Positions 21,598 through 30,468 of a stretch of DNA of 31,109 nt are shown in pieces. The stretch comes from a virus. The notes under the pieces are model-generated. The model did no database searches, was not told the origin of the DNA, and saw only the letters and a list, made by a program, of their open reading frames with translations. The number at the start of each line of letters is the position of its first letter. Position 1 is the first letter of the stretch. The DNA lies in the IMG/VR virus record IMGVR_UViG_3300007511_000087, positions 1 to 31,109 of that record. One strand, 5' to 3'. The position numbers and the translations under genes are program-made.

Positions 21598-21604
21598 TTA
21601 TATT
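21598..21604 (+). promoter_or_regulatory. TATA box of the chaperone gene
   Basis: TTATATT, centred 25 bases before GTG 21626; this supports a leaderless GTG start. Confidence 0.5.
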
Positions 21605-21625
21605 GGTGAATAAAAAACATTTTCT

Positions 21626-22021
21626 GTGGTATTAAAATCATTTACTATAAAATATGAAGGTAAAGATGAAATAATAGAATATGAAGACGACTTAACTTTT
21701 GGTGAGATGGAGTCAATAATTAATTCATCAATTGATCTTACAGATGTAACAAAACCCAAAGTTAATTTACCAGAATATAGAACAAAAGTACTATTAAGTA
21801 CAATAAAAAAGGCTCCGTTTAAAACAGGAGATGTTGTCGCATTAAGAAATTTAAAATCTAGTGTTGTCAATCAGGTGCTTGGAGGGGTACTCAAAGACTA
21901 CCCTTTATCGAAGTATTTGGAGCAGTGGATGGTAAGCTTCGTAGGAAACGAGGATTTCGAGATACAGCAGAGTTCTACTACTTCTTCGCCAAAGAGTTCG
22001 GCTGGGCGAAAGAAACGGTAG
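21626..22021 (+). CDS. Tail assembly chaperone, zero-frame product
   Basis: A 131-residue product from GTG 21626 (MVLKSFTIKYEGKDEIIEYE...). It has an N-terminal beta part and a helical middle (FGEMESIINSSIDL). Its C-terminal 37 residues become Ser/Thr/Lys-rich and low complexity after the frameshift site, as expected when only the fused form carries a structured end. Tail assembly chaperones of this type (lambda gpG equivalent) bind the tape measure. The gene lies exactly between tube and tape measure, the canonical position. Confidence 0.75.
   Translation: MVLKSFTIKYEGKDEIIEYEDDLTFGEMESIINSSIDLTDVTKPKVNLPEYRTKVLLSTIKKAPFKTGDVVALRNLKSSVVNQVLGGVLKDYPLSKYLEQWMVSFVGNEDFEIQQSSTTSSPKSSAGRKKR
21901..21907 (+). 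promoter_or_regulatory. -1 ribosomal frameshift heptamer C-CCT-TTA
   Basis: CCCTTTA matches the X-XXY-YYZ slippery form and is correctly placed in the zero frame (TAC CCT TTA). Slipping back one base gives CCC TTT, then ATC GAA, joining the frame open from 21862 to 22134. Two bases after the heptamer CGAAG (21909-21913) can pair with CTTCG (21937-21941), a weak stimulatory stem with a 23-base loop. Confidence 0.7.
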
Positions 22022-22134
22022 ACAGACAATCTGCTCAATATTTAGCTAGTTTAATCAAGGTTCATAAACATGTTCAGGCTCTTAATGAAAGAGAAACACG
22101 CTTGACAGGTATGCGTAATCCTCGAAAACTTTAA
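21907..22134 (+). CDS. Tail assembly chaperone, frameshift (T-like) extension
   Basis: A second frame, -1 relative to the chaperone, is open from 21862 to TAA 22132-22134. Joined at the slippery heptamer it adds 75 residues (IEVFGAVDGKLRRKRGF onward), giving a 169-residue fusion. The motif EFYYFFAKEFGWAKETVDRQSAQYL resembles the 'FGWt.eevd.l' segment common in phage genes just before the tape measure. A separate start at GTG 21925 is possible, but its GGAG lies only two bases before the codon. Fusion is therefore the preferred reading, as for lambda gpGT. Confidence 0.7.
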   Translation: MEVFGAVDGKLRRKRGFRDTAEFYYFFAKEFGWAKETVDRQSAQYLASLIKVHKHVQALNERETRLTGMRNPRKL

Positions 22135-22145
22135 TACTATAATCG
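22133..22145 (+). promoter_or_regulatory. Possible TATA box of the tape measure gene
   Basis: TAATACTATAATC lies about 22 bases before ATG 22161, overlapping the previous stop. It is weaker than other boxes. Confidence 0.35.
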
Positions 22146-22160
22146 TTTGGTGTATTATAT

Positions 22161-24068
22161 ATGGCTAGAAATTATAAAGTAAAGATGGAGTTGGAAGTTG
22201 ATTCCAAATCCATGAATAAATTGAAACAACTGTTCAAAGATATGGACATGAAATGGAATAGAGATACTCTAAAGGAAGCAAAAACAATGTCTGACCAGAT
22301 GAGGGAGTTGAATAAAACATTAGCAAAGTTAAGAGTAGACTTATCTAAGATTAAAAGCTTTGGAGGTAGTAGTAAGGGTGATGAGAAAAACCTAGAAGAC
22401 CTATTAAAAGAAGTTAAAACATTGAATGATAATACAATGAAAAATCACAATCAGATTATTACAAAATACTTCAAAATATGGACTGATGCCAAAGGTGGAA
22501 TGAAACAAGGTAAGGATTTAAGTGAAGAGGGAAAGACAACAAGACAATACAGTAGAGAACGTATTGCACAAATAGATGCAGATTCACAATATCAAAAAAC
22601 ACTATGGCATACGCAAGTACAACAAGAACATGCGAAACTTATTAGACTGGATGATCAATTAAAAAATCAGAGAATGCTTAATAGATCATTCTTGTCTACA
22701 TTAGGTAGTGGTGGAAGTTTTTTTCAAGGTATAAAACAAGTTCTAAAAACAACTGATACGTTTTCTAAATATGATGATATGTTAAAATTAATGCATATAG
22801 ACCCATCAATAAAAGCAAAGATTGAACAAGCAAGAATGAGTCATGATCCAGTGGCTCAAGCAACTGCTAGTAGTCTTGCAGCCAATGAAGGTGTCAATTT
22901 ATCAAATGCCATGGCAGCACAAAACACAATACTTGGTAAAATATTAAAAAAAATAGATAGGATTACACCAGATGCATCTACTCCTAGGGGAATGGCAATG
23001 GCTGGTTTAGGAATAGCTGGTGTCGCATTACTAACAAAAGCATTTAGAAAGGCATTAGATTCATCACCAATGCTAAAACAAATGGCTAAACTTTTAGACT
23101 TTGGTGTTATGTTAGTGTTGAGACCTATAGGTGACTTCTTTGGTTTCTTATTTAGACCTATACTTATATTATTACTAAGAAAGTTCATTATACCATTCTA
23201 TCAGGAATATATGCCATTAATGAGAAAATTAGGTGGAGATATAGGTAACTTTTTAACCAAAGTAATTGACATTGCAACTAGCTTTGAAGGAATGACAGCA
23301 GCAGGTGCTGCCGTCGCTGCTGGAATATTTGCATATTTTAAAAAGAAAGGTGGTAAGATACAAATATTTAGTAAGAATGCTGTAGCAAATTTGGCAAAAA
23401 TGGCTAGACCGAGTTTATGGAGTAGGATTTCTAATGCCTTAACAATGAAAGCTCCAAAAGCTAGTTATTGGAGAAGAGTATCTAATGCGTTAAGAATTAA
23501 AGGTTCTATTCCTAAACTACCAAAATTACAATTACAGATTCCAAAATCATTACAACCTTTAATAAAAATAATTCAAGAGACACAAGATGCATTATCAAAA
23601 ACTAAGATACCACCAACATCTGATGATGTAGTAAAAACTCCTTTAAAGGAACTAGATAGACCACCAAGAGGTAGCAAATTTACAGTGCCAGTAAGTGCTT
23701 TAAGTAAAGCAGCAACAATACTTAACTTATGGGATTTAGCTTCAGGTAAGATGGGATATGATATTTTCAATGCAGCAAACGCACCAGAAATGACTGAATT
23801 TAACAAACAAATGCATGGACAAGCATCTGAGATTTATCCATGGATGTCAGGAACAAAAGACCCATTAGTTGACAGATGGGGGGATATTGGAGGTATACCA
23901 TCAACAGGTCAAATACTTTCAGGTGATTGGGGAATGGGTACACCTCCTCCATCTAGTACACCAAATCATCAAATAATAATTCAAGCAGATACAATTACAA
24001 CTGAGGCAATAGATAACGTAACAGATAAAATGGTAAACGGTAAGAGGACGTTTAGTAGCCTTGGTTAG
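22161..24068 (+). CDS. Tape measure protein
   Basis: A 635-residue protein fitting the tape measure role: a long charged helical N-terminus (1-260), then hydrophobic segments at about 275-295, 311-345 (FGVMLVLRPIGDFFGFLF then RPILILLLRKFIIPFY) and 378-393 (TAAGAAVAAGIFAYF), and a basic C-terminal part. A short internal repeat is visible: WSRISNALTMK (about 420-430) and WRRVSNALRIK (about 437-447). It follows the chaperone genes. For a helical tape measure about 1.5 angstrom per residue would give a tail of roughly 95 nm; that is a rule-of-thumb estimate. It is short for the family. Confidence 0.8.
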   Translation: MARNYKVKMELEVDSKSMNKLKQLFKDMDMKWNRDTLKEAKTMSDQMRELNKTLAKLRVDLSKIKSFGGSSKGDEKNLEDLLKEVKTLNDNTMKNHNQIITKYFKIWTDAKGGMKQGKDLSEEGKTTRQYSRERIAQIDADSQYQKTLWHTQVQQEHAKLIRLDDQLKNQRMLNRSFLSTLGSGGSFFQGIKQVLKTTDTFSKYDDMLKLMHIDPSIKAKIEQARMSHDPVAQATASSLAANEGVNLSNAMAAQNTILGKILKKIDRITPDASTPRGMAMAGLGIAGVALLTKAFRKALDSSPMLKQMAKLLDFGVMLVLRPIGDFFGFLFRPILILLLRKFIIPFYQEYMPLMRKLGGDIGNFLTKVIDIATSFEGMTAAGAAVAAGIFAYFKKKGGKIQIFSKNAVANLAKMARPSLWSRISNALTMKAPKASYWRRVSNALRIKGSIPKLPKLQLQIPKSLQPLIKIIQETQDALSKTKIPPTSDDVVKTPLKELDRPPRGSKFTVPVSALSKAATILNLWDLASGKMGYDIFNAANAPEMTEFNKQMHGQASEIYPWMSGTKDPLVDRWGDIGGIPSTGQILSGDWGMGTPPPSSTPNHQIIIQADTITTEAIDNVTDKMVNGKRTFSSLG

Positions 24069-24906
24069 TGTAAGACTTGCATTATTAGAAACGCAAGAAC
24101 AAGATGCTGCCACAACTAACGAGCAACATACGTTTGTTATGAGAAACTTCACAAACCTCAACATAGATTTGAGAACACCTATATCGCCTATGCCATTACC
24201 AGAAGAAAGTGATACGGAAAATATTCTTGTCAAGGTTGAAGGAAACACCACTGCTATATCATACAGTTTTGTAATTAAGCCTGAATCTGCAAGTTCTCCA
24301 ACCACATATAGTCAAGGTGCTTCTGATGTCGTCGCTAATGCAAATTATACTGTGAGAGATCAAATAGATTTTTTAAAACAAGATATGCAAGGAAAAAGTA
24401 TAGATGACCATTACAAATTACAGATAAAATACAGTGAAGATGGAGATGATGATTTAACATTTTACGGATTTGTTAATAATATATCAATAGTTATAGATTC
24501 CAGCGCTCCAGCTACAGCAGTTTGTACAATTAGTTTCCTTGTAGGAGATACAATAACCTCTTTGGATGAAGATATTCCAAGTGAACCATCATTCTCTATT
24601 GGCACTGTTAGTGGAACAACCATACCATTAACCATTAGTTTACCAGTAGATAAAGGTGGTTCAAATAACATTGTTAATTACTATATACAATACTCTAACT
24701 ACATAGGAGGAAGAGGCTCAAGAAGTCCATGGAAAAAGTATAATTCGACTGATTCTTCAATATCTGGTAATGTGAGTTTCAATCTAGGTTCTTCAGATGG
24801 TATAATTGCTGATAAAACATACAGTGTAAGAGTTGCAGCAAAAGGTTCTGATTATCTCAAGGGTGAATGGTCTGATTGGCAAAATGCTGGAAGTGCAACA
24901 ACATGA
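24061..24906 (+). CDS. Tail tip protein with C-terminal FN3 domain
   Basis: A 281-residue protein directly after the tape measure, the position of distal tail or baseplate proteins. Residues 1-170 are beta-rich. Residues about 174-281 form a fibronectin type III domain (PSEPSFSIG, IPLTISLPVDKGG, YYIQYSNY, KTYSVRVAAKG, WSDWQNAGS), often used for adhesion to cell-surface sugars. The start is TTG 24061, eight bases inside the tape measure gene, with a GAGG a few bases upstream; no ATG is available. The stop overlaps the next ATG. Confidence 0.7.
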   Translation: MVSVRLALLETQEQDAATTNEQHTFVMRNFTNLNIDLRTPISPMPLPEESDTENILVKVEGNTTAISYSFVIKPESASSPTTYSQGASDVVANANYTVRDQIDFLKQDMQGKSIDDHYKLQIKYSEDGDDDLTFYGFVNNISIVIDSSAPATAVCTISFLVGDTITSLDEDIPSEPSFSIGTVSGTTIPLTISLPVDKGGSNNIVNYYIQYSNYIGGRGSRSPWKKYNSTDSSISGNVSFNLGSSDGIIADKTYSVRVAAKGSDYLKGEWSDWQNAGSATT

Positions 24907-27218
24907 GTAATGTAAAATTAATGGTTACCAAAAAAAACTCATCTGGTACAGTAACATCAATAAAACCAGCACAGGTTATCAAGGCAAGAATAAAAAGAGA
25001 GGGAGTGAGAGCAGTTGATAGTGGAACTGTTATAGTTCCATCTAAATATGATATAGAACAAGGTGATGAAGTTGCATATATACAAGATGTATGTAATACA
25101 CAATATCTAAAAGGTATTTGGAATTTTCAAATGAGTGGAAGAGATGAATCAGGTTATAAATTATGGGATAATGAAAGTGCAAGTAGATATTTTTTCAAAC
25201 AATTCCAAGGAGAGTTTGAGAATGAAGGTAATTCAACAACTTTTAATTGGCACTCAAATTATTCAAGTTCAGCAACGAAAGATAGAAAATTTGCTGAATG
25301 CTGGGTGTTAAAATTAGATGGAACTACTGGTACGGCTGCAGATGGGTCAACATCAAGTGTTAGTTCAAAGATTAGGATAGCAAATAAAGTATACCCACAA
25401 CAAAGTGGTTCAAATATAGTAAATTTAAGAGACCATTTTGATATTTATATTTGGTTAAGAAGATATGATGGTACTGAATCAGGTACAAAGAAATGTCTAT
25501 TTAGTAAGAGAGATGGAACTACTGGTTTAGAAATATTTTATGTTCTTCCTACAATAACAGATGATGGGCATATAGAAGTACAGGCAACAACAGCTAGTAC
25601 AACAACAGATATTAATTATTCTAATCCAACTAGTGATCCTGTTCATACAGGATTGGGTGCTTCAATGGATTGGACACTTGTAAGAGTAAAGAGAGATTCT
25701 TCTGATAACATACAGATTTTTGTTGATGGTATTAAAGTAAAACAACAGAGTTATGCAGCCAGTTTAGATAATACAGGAAATATTACAATAGGAGCTGATT
25801 ATAACGGAAGTAATAATGCAATATGTTATATGGGTCAATGTAGGGTATATGCAGGTGGAACATTAGAACGTGACAGTGAAAAAGTAAGAACATCAAAACC
25901 ACAACCTATGACAATGAAATTAAACGGTGTGTGTGTAAGGAAGAAAGAGAAAACAAATAAGAAAGAAATAGTGATAAATGGTACGTCAAAGATAATGATG
26001 CAGATGAAAGTCACTGAAAAACAGAGAGAATCTAACGGTGATTTAGAAGAGGGTATATGGTATCAGTCAGCACAAACTTGGGAAGAATCAACAAGAACAG
26101 GTAATAAGAATGTATTAACAAGCACATCTGCATATGGTGTCGTAAACGATTTAATAAGAAGTGCAGATCCAGAGTTTAGAACATACATTGACGGTGATTT
26201 ATCAAGTGGTGATGGTACTAGTGGTGATGTCACCAATATAGTTGATCCTGAAGGGTCAGATAAAAAGAGTAAGACAATATCAAAATTTGTCGCTAATGGT
26301 CAACTAGTTAATCTTATCAAATTATGTAATTTAATAGAAGACCAAGATACTAGATTTTTTGCATTTCCTACAAAAGTACTAGCTTTAGAAAAAGCAAAAC
26401 AACACCTAGTTATGTTTACTAATTACATACATGGTATTAATGGTGTAAGAATAATGGAAGATTTAGCAGATGAAATGAAACAAATAAATAACGTTATAGC
26501 AGTTGGAACTACGTTCGCATATAGAGTTAAAGAGACTAAATCAAGCCCTTTTGGAACATCTGAAGCTTTAACATATACTCCTATTGGTTCTGTTACTGTG
26601 ACAAAAGATGGTACTGTATTAGAACAGATAACAGAATATGACTCTAGTGGAAATGCAAGTTCCCCTTCGTCAACTCAGTTTTATGTTAATATGGAGTCAA
26701 AAACCATAATTATGGGAACTTCTCCATCATCATCACTTGTAATTGAATATGAATACGAAGAACTGTCTAACACACAGAAATATTCAAGAACTGCATCTAT
26801 AACAGAAAGTGGTTTAAGAACTTTAACAGTAATAGCACCACAGTTTAAAAGTAGAAAGAATCTTTATTCTTTAGCAAAGAGTGTTGGAGATAATCTTTAT
26901 AATGTTAAAAAAGGATATAGAGTAGAATTCGGTACACTTATTAATCATGTAAGAGAAAATATGGGTGTATTTTTAGGTAGTGGTATAAGAGGTTTTAATC
27001 ATACAACAAGAATTATAAAAGATCCACAGGGAACAACTGTATCTAAATCAGGTTATCATAGTGATAGGCTTGAAGTAATGGGTATTGAATGGTTTTATCC
27101 AGAAAATAGAACTGTTTTACGAGTGGGAGAATATGCTTTAGATGTCAAGGACTTGGAGCAATTATTTGGTCAAGAGGTATCAGGTTTAAAAAGCAGTGTT
27201 ACGAAGACACTCACATAG
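24903..27218 (+). CDS. Baseplate hub-like protein with inserted LamG-like domain
   Basis: A 771-residue protein from ATG 24903, chosen because it overlaps the previous TGA as ATGA; an upstream in-frame start at 24876 is less likely. Residues 1-95 and 335-771 look like one baseplate hub: KARIKREGVRAVDSGTVIVP, and later MTMKLNGVCVRKKE and VIAVGTTFAYRVK. Between about 100 and 325 lies a concanavalin/LamG-type jelly roll (DHFDIYIWLRRYDG, MDWTLVRVKRDSSDNIQIFVDG, ITIGADYNGSNN), interrupting the hub. Such domains bind carbohydrate. The protein may position the tip on the host S-layer or glycans. Confidence 0.7.
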   Translation: MSNVKLMVTKKNSSGTVTSIKPAQVIKARIKREGVRAVDSGTVIVPSKYDIEQGDEVAYIQDVCNTQYLKGIWNFQMSGRDESGYKLWDNESASRYFFKQFQGEFENEGNSTTFNWHSNYSSSATKDRKFAECWVLKLDGTTGTAADGSTSSVSSKIRIANKVYPQQSGSNIVNLRDHFDIYIWLRRYDGTESGTKKCLFSKRDGTTGLEIFYVLPTITDDGHIEVQATTASTTTDINYSNPTSDPVHTGLGASMDWTLVRVKRDSSDNIQIFVDGIKVKQQSYAASLDNTGNITIGADYNGSNNAICYMGQCRVYAGGTLERDSEKVRTSKPQPMTMKLNGVCVRKKEKTNKKEIVINGTSKIMMQMKVTEKQRESNGDLEEGIWYQSAQTWEESTRTGNKNVLTSTSAYGVVNDLIRSADPEFRTYIDGDLSSGDGTSGDVTNIVDPEGSDKKSKTISKFVANGQLVNLIKLCNLIEDQDTRFFAFPTKVLALEKAKQHLVMFTNYIHGINGVRIMEDLADEMKQINNVIAVGTTFAYRVKETKSSPFGTSEALTYTPIGSVTVTKDGTVLEQITEYDSSGNASSPSSTQFYVNMESKTIIMGTSPSSSLVIEYEYEELSNTQKYSRTASITESGLRTLTVIAPQFKSRKNLYSLAKSVGDNLYNVKKGYRVEFGTLINHVRENMGVFLGSGIRGFNHTTRIIKDPQGTTVSKSGYHSDRLEVMGIEWFYPENRTVLRVGEYALDVKDLEQLFGQEVSGLKSSVTKTLT

Positions 27219-27220
27219 GA

Positions 27221-27235
27221 AAAAATCTTTATATA
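27221..27235 (+). promoter_or_regulatory. Promoter of the tail/fibre operon
   Basis: AAAAATCTTTATATA; its TATA centre is 26 bases before ATG 27257 and only 17 before ATG 27248, so 27257 is the better start. Confidence 0.6.
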
Positions 27236-27256
27236 CTCCAATCAGGAATGAGATAT

Positions 27257-27808
27257 ATGATAACTCTAACAGAATCGGATACACCAGTATCAACTTGGAT
27301 TAACCCAGATTTGAACATTTGTATTGTTAAAGAGAACACCGAGACTGGTAAGAAGACATGGTATCACACTCATAATATTGTAACAAATGATGGCGATTTA
27401 TATTACGCACAACAAGCTGTAGAGACAACACCAACAAGCGACTTTGGTGGTTCTAATGGTAGAATGGAACTCAGAACAGGTTCAGCAACTCCAGCAAAAG
27501 ATGACACTTATGGAGATGTAACAACACCTGTAACAACATCAAGAAGAGCTATAGATACTGGTTATCCAAAAGTAAGTGATGGTGACGGTGATAACACAGG
27601 TTCAGGAGCAGATATCGTAACATGGAGAACAAGTTGGGAAACTGGTCATTTTAACGCAACTGGAATAATTGGTGGTTGTATTCACGTAGGTGGAGGAAGT
27701 CCAGCAAGTGGAACAAAATTATTAACACATTATAGTATCACTTCATTCGACAAAACAGCATCCGACACACTAAAAATATTCGTTAATCATACATTTACAG
27801 GAGTATAA
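27257..27808 (+). CDS. Tail-associated beta-rich protein (183 aa)
   Basis: I choose ATG 27257 (MITLTESDTPVSTWINPDL) from the promoter spacing; ATG 27248 would add three residues. The 183 residues are beta-rich and Gly/Thr-rich, with HTHNIVTNDGDLYYAQQAV, a GxxRMELRTGS segment and a C-terminal strand pair (DTLKIFVNHTFTGV). The order 'hN.vt..G...y' with a closing 'kvf.ntft' strand is common in phage virion proteins placed before tail fibres. The exact role is unknown. It begins the fibre operon. Confidence 0.65.
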   Translation: MITLTESDTPVSTWINPDLNICIVKENTETGKKTWYHTHNIVTNDGDLYYAQQAVETTPTSDFGGSNGRMELRTGSATPAKDDTYGDVTTPVTTSRRAIDTGYPKVSDGDGDNTGSGADIVTWRTSWETGHFNATGIIGGCIHVGGGSPASGTKLLTHYSITSFDKTASDTLKIFVNHTFTGV

Positions 27809-27812
27809 TCTC

Positions 27813-27956
27813 ATGGCTGGAATGGCTAAAGTTTTTGAACTTTTAAACAGTATTAATCATATATTAACACCTAATCAAGGAACTAGATACCAAAGAGATT
27901 CTGGTATGAACGCTAAAATAAAAATGGGTGAAAACGTGGTGGTAAAACTTGGCTAA
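27813..27956 (+). CDS. Small protein before fibre gene (47 aa)
   Basis: A 47-residue frame starting MAGMAKVFELLNSINHILTP and ending KMGENVVVKLG. It has a helical N-terminus and short beta end, no cysteine. It starts four bases after the previous stop, and its stop overlaps the TTG of the fibre gene, so it is translated in the operon. Function unknown; a small chaperone or connector for the fibre is possible by position only. Confidence 0.6.
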   Translation: MAGMAKVFELLNSINHILTPNQGTRYQRDSGMNAKIKMGENVVVKLG

Positions 27957-30456
27957 ACGAACAGCAGGCACAGGTTGGGGTAGACACGTTAAAGTTGTAA
28001 CTGTAGTTGATGATGGTACTTCTGAAGTAGGTACTAACGAGTGGAATGAAGATCTAGACAATAAAGGTATTCTTGGTTTCTCACCAGCTAATGCAACAAT
28101 AACAATAGCTGGAGATGGTACATTAACACCAACAGATAGTATAGTTGTTTGTGCAGCAAACAGCAGTACATCAGATACAATTACAAAATTAACAAATACA
28201 AATACAAATGAATATGATTTCTTATACTTATTTGCAGATACAGGTGATACAATAACATTAACACATACATCAGGCACACCATCAAACGCTGGTGAAGTAG
28301 TACTTCTAGGTGAGGCAAACAAAACACTTGATGAGAAAGTTCCAACAATAATAGTTAGAAAAGGAAATTACTGGTATGAATATGGTGGATCTCCAGTTAT
28401 AGCTGGTACAGGTCTGTCAAAATCTGCAGCAACTTTGTCAATTGACATGACAGATACAAACGCAATTAAAGACGAAGATAATATGTCAAGTGACAGTGCA
28501 ACACACTTAGCAACACAACAATCAATTAAAGCATATGTAGATTCTCAAGTAACAGCACAGGACTTAGATACAGCAGGCGATTCTGGTACAGGTGCTATTG
28601 ATTTAGACAGTCAATCATTAACAATATCAGGTGGTTCAGGTATAACTACAACTGCATCAAATCAAGCAATAACAATAGATGGTGACAATGCAACCACAAG
28701 TGCAAAAGGTGTGGCAAGTTTCAGTTCTGATAACTTTTCAGTAACAAGTGGAGCAGTAACAATCAAGGATTCAGGTGTATCAAACGATGAATTAGCAGGT
28801 TCAATTTCTAACGATAAGTTAGCAGGTTCAATTTCTAACGATAAGTTAGCAGGTTCTATCGCAAATTCAAAATTAGTGAATTCAAGTATAACAGTATCAG
28901 ATGGTTCTAATTCAACAGCAACAGCATTGGGTGGAACAGTCACATTCAGTGGAACAAGTAATGAAGTAGAAGTAGCAGAAAGTAGTGGAACTGTAACAGT
29001 AGGACTACCAAATGATGTAACAATAACAGGTGATTTAACAGTAAATGGAACTACAACAACCATTAATTCAACAACATTAGAAGTAGCAGATAAACAAATT
29101 GAAATTGCAAAAGTCTCTAGTCCATCAAACTCAACAGCAAACGGTGGTGGTATTTTAATTGAAGGTGGTTCTGATGGTGATAAAACAATCACATGGACAA
29201 GTGCAACAGGCGACTTTGATATTTCAGAAAACATAGACATTGCAAGTGGTAAGGTATTCAAAATTAACGGTACAGAAATATTAGGTGGAACAACATTAGG
29301 TTCTACAATAGTATCTTCAAGTCTTACAAGTGTGGGAACTATTGCAACAGGAACATGGGAAGCAACAGATGTAGCAGTAGCACATGGAGGTACAGGTTCA
29401 TCAACAGCAGGTGGAGCAAGAACAAACTTAGGTTTAGTAATAGGTACAGACGTTCAAGCTTACGATGCACAATTAGATAGTATTGCAGCCTTAACAGCTA
29501 ACCAAGTAGCTGGATTAGTTGATTTAGCAACATTAGAGGCACCAGCAAGTGACGGTCAATTTATAGTTGCAACAGGAGCTGGAGCATTTGCATATGAATC
29601 AGGAGCTACTGTAAGAACTTCATTAGGATTAACTATAGGAACACATGTTCAAGCTTATGATGCCCAATTAGACACACTTGCAGCATTAACAGCAAATCAA
29701 GTAGGTGGTCTTGTAGACTTGGCAACACTTGAAGCACCAGCATCAGATGGACAATTCATTGTAGCAACTGGATCTGGAGCATTCGCTTATGAATCAGGTT
29801 CAACAGTAAGAACATCGTTAGGACTAGCAATAGGCACTGATGTTCAAGCTTACGATGCACAGTTAGCTGACGTATCAGGGTTAACTGCTGGTGATGGAAA
29901 CTTTATTGTAGGAGATGGTTCTAACTTTGTAGCAGAGTCAGGATCTACAGCAAGGAGTTCATTGGGATTAGGAACTATAGCTACACAAGCAGCAAACAGT
30001 GTTAATATAGATGGAGGAGCAATAGACGGTACAACTATAGGAGCAAACAGTGCAGGAGCAGTTACAGCAACCCAAGTAGATATCACAGCAGAAGGAGACT
30101 TAAGATTACAAGATGCTAGTGGTGGTGAATATGTAGGATTTGAAGCACCATCAGCAGTAACAACAAGTTATACATTGGAAATGCCAGTAGAAACAGGTTC
30201 AGCAGGTGAAGTATTAAAACTATCGTCATCTGCAAATGTATTGGAATGGGGAAGTGCTGGTGGTGGAGCAACATCAACACATGATTACACATTACAGGCT
30301 TACGATTATTCAGGTGGTGGAGCTAGTGGAACTACAAGATCAGTTTACATTAGACCATTAAAAACCTCTGGTGGAGCTGAGGACACAAATAATGAAGGTG
30401 TCTTTGTCAAAATCAAAAAGAACGGAACAGCAGACACAGAAGTGCAGATAGCGTAG
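27949..30456 (+). CDS. Modular repeat-rich tail fibre protein (835 aa)
   Basis: An 835-residue fibre-type protein from TTG 27949 (8-base overlap with the 47-aa gene). The N-terminal 150 residues form the probable attachment part. Residues 278-304 are three 9-residue repeats of SNDKLAGSI type (27 bases each, 28780-28860). Residues 491-555 and 556-620 are a 65-residue repeat (LGLxIGTDVQAYDAQLD ... ASDGQFIVATG); a third, shortened copy follows at 621-668. The motif VAHGGTGSSTAGGARTNLGL is typical of fibres in marine tailed phages. Ser, Thr, Gly and Ala dominate and there is almost no cysteine. It should recognise the host surface. Confidence 0.8.
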   Translation: MAKRTAGTGWGRHVKVVTVVDDGTSEVGTNEWNEDLDNKGILGFSPANATITIAGDGTLTPTDSIVVCAANSSTSDTITKLTNTNTNEYDFLYLFADTGDTITLTHTSGTPSNAGEVVLLGEANKTLDEKVPTIIVRKGNYWYEYGGSPVIAGTGLSKSAATLSIDMTDTNAIKDEDNMSSDSATHLATQQSIKAYVDSQVTAQDLDTAGDSGTGAIDLDSQSLTISGGSGITTTASNQAITIDGDNATTSAKGVASFSSDNFSVTSGAVTIKDSGVSNDELAGSISNDKLAGSISNDKLAGSIANSKLVNSSITVSDGSNSTATALGGTVTFSGTSNEVEVAESSGTVTVGLPNDVTITGDLTVNGTTTTINSTTLEVADKQIEIAKVSSPSNSTANGGGILIEGGSDGDKTITWTSATGDFDISENIDIASGKVFKINGTEILGGTTLGSTIVSSSLTSVGTIATGTWEATDVAVAHGGTGSSTAGGARTNLGLVIGTDVQAYDAQLDSIAALTANQVAGLVDLATLEAPASDGQFIVATGAGAFAYESGATVRTSLGLTIGTHVQAYDAQLDTLAALTANQVGGLVDLATLEAPASDGQFIVATGSGAFAYESGSTVRTSLGLAIGTDVQAYDAQLADVSGLTAGDGNFIVGDGSNFVAESGSTARSSLGLGTIATQAANSVNIDGGAIDGTTIGANSAGAVTATQVDITAEGDLRLQDASGGEYVGFEAPSAVTTSYTLEMPVETGSAGEVLKLSSSANVLEWGSAGGGATSTHDYTLQAYDYSGGGASGTTRSVYIRPLKTSGGAEDTNNEGVFVKIKKNGTADTEVQIA
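28780..28860 (+). repeat. Three tandem 27-base repeats in the fibre gene
   Basis: Units at 28780, 28807 and 28834, each coding a 9-residue SNDxLAGSI element. The last two are almost identical at DNA level, which suggests recent duplication. Confidence 0.8.
29419..29952 (+). repeat. 195-base repeats in the fibre gene
   Basis: Two full 65-codon units (29419-29613 and 29614-29808) and one shortened unit of 48 codons (29809-29952). The protein sequence is highly alike while many third codon positions differ, so the duplication is not new. Confidence 0.8.
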
Positions 30457-30468
30457 GTGTTCTAGTAT

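Noticed and set aside
28662-29261. Long minus-strand frame opposite the fibre gene
   Set aside because: A shadow produced by the low-complexity Ser/Thr codon pattern of the fibre.
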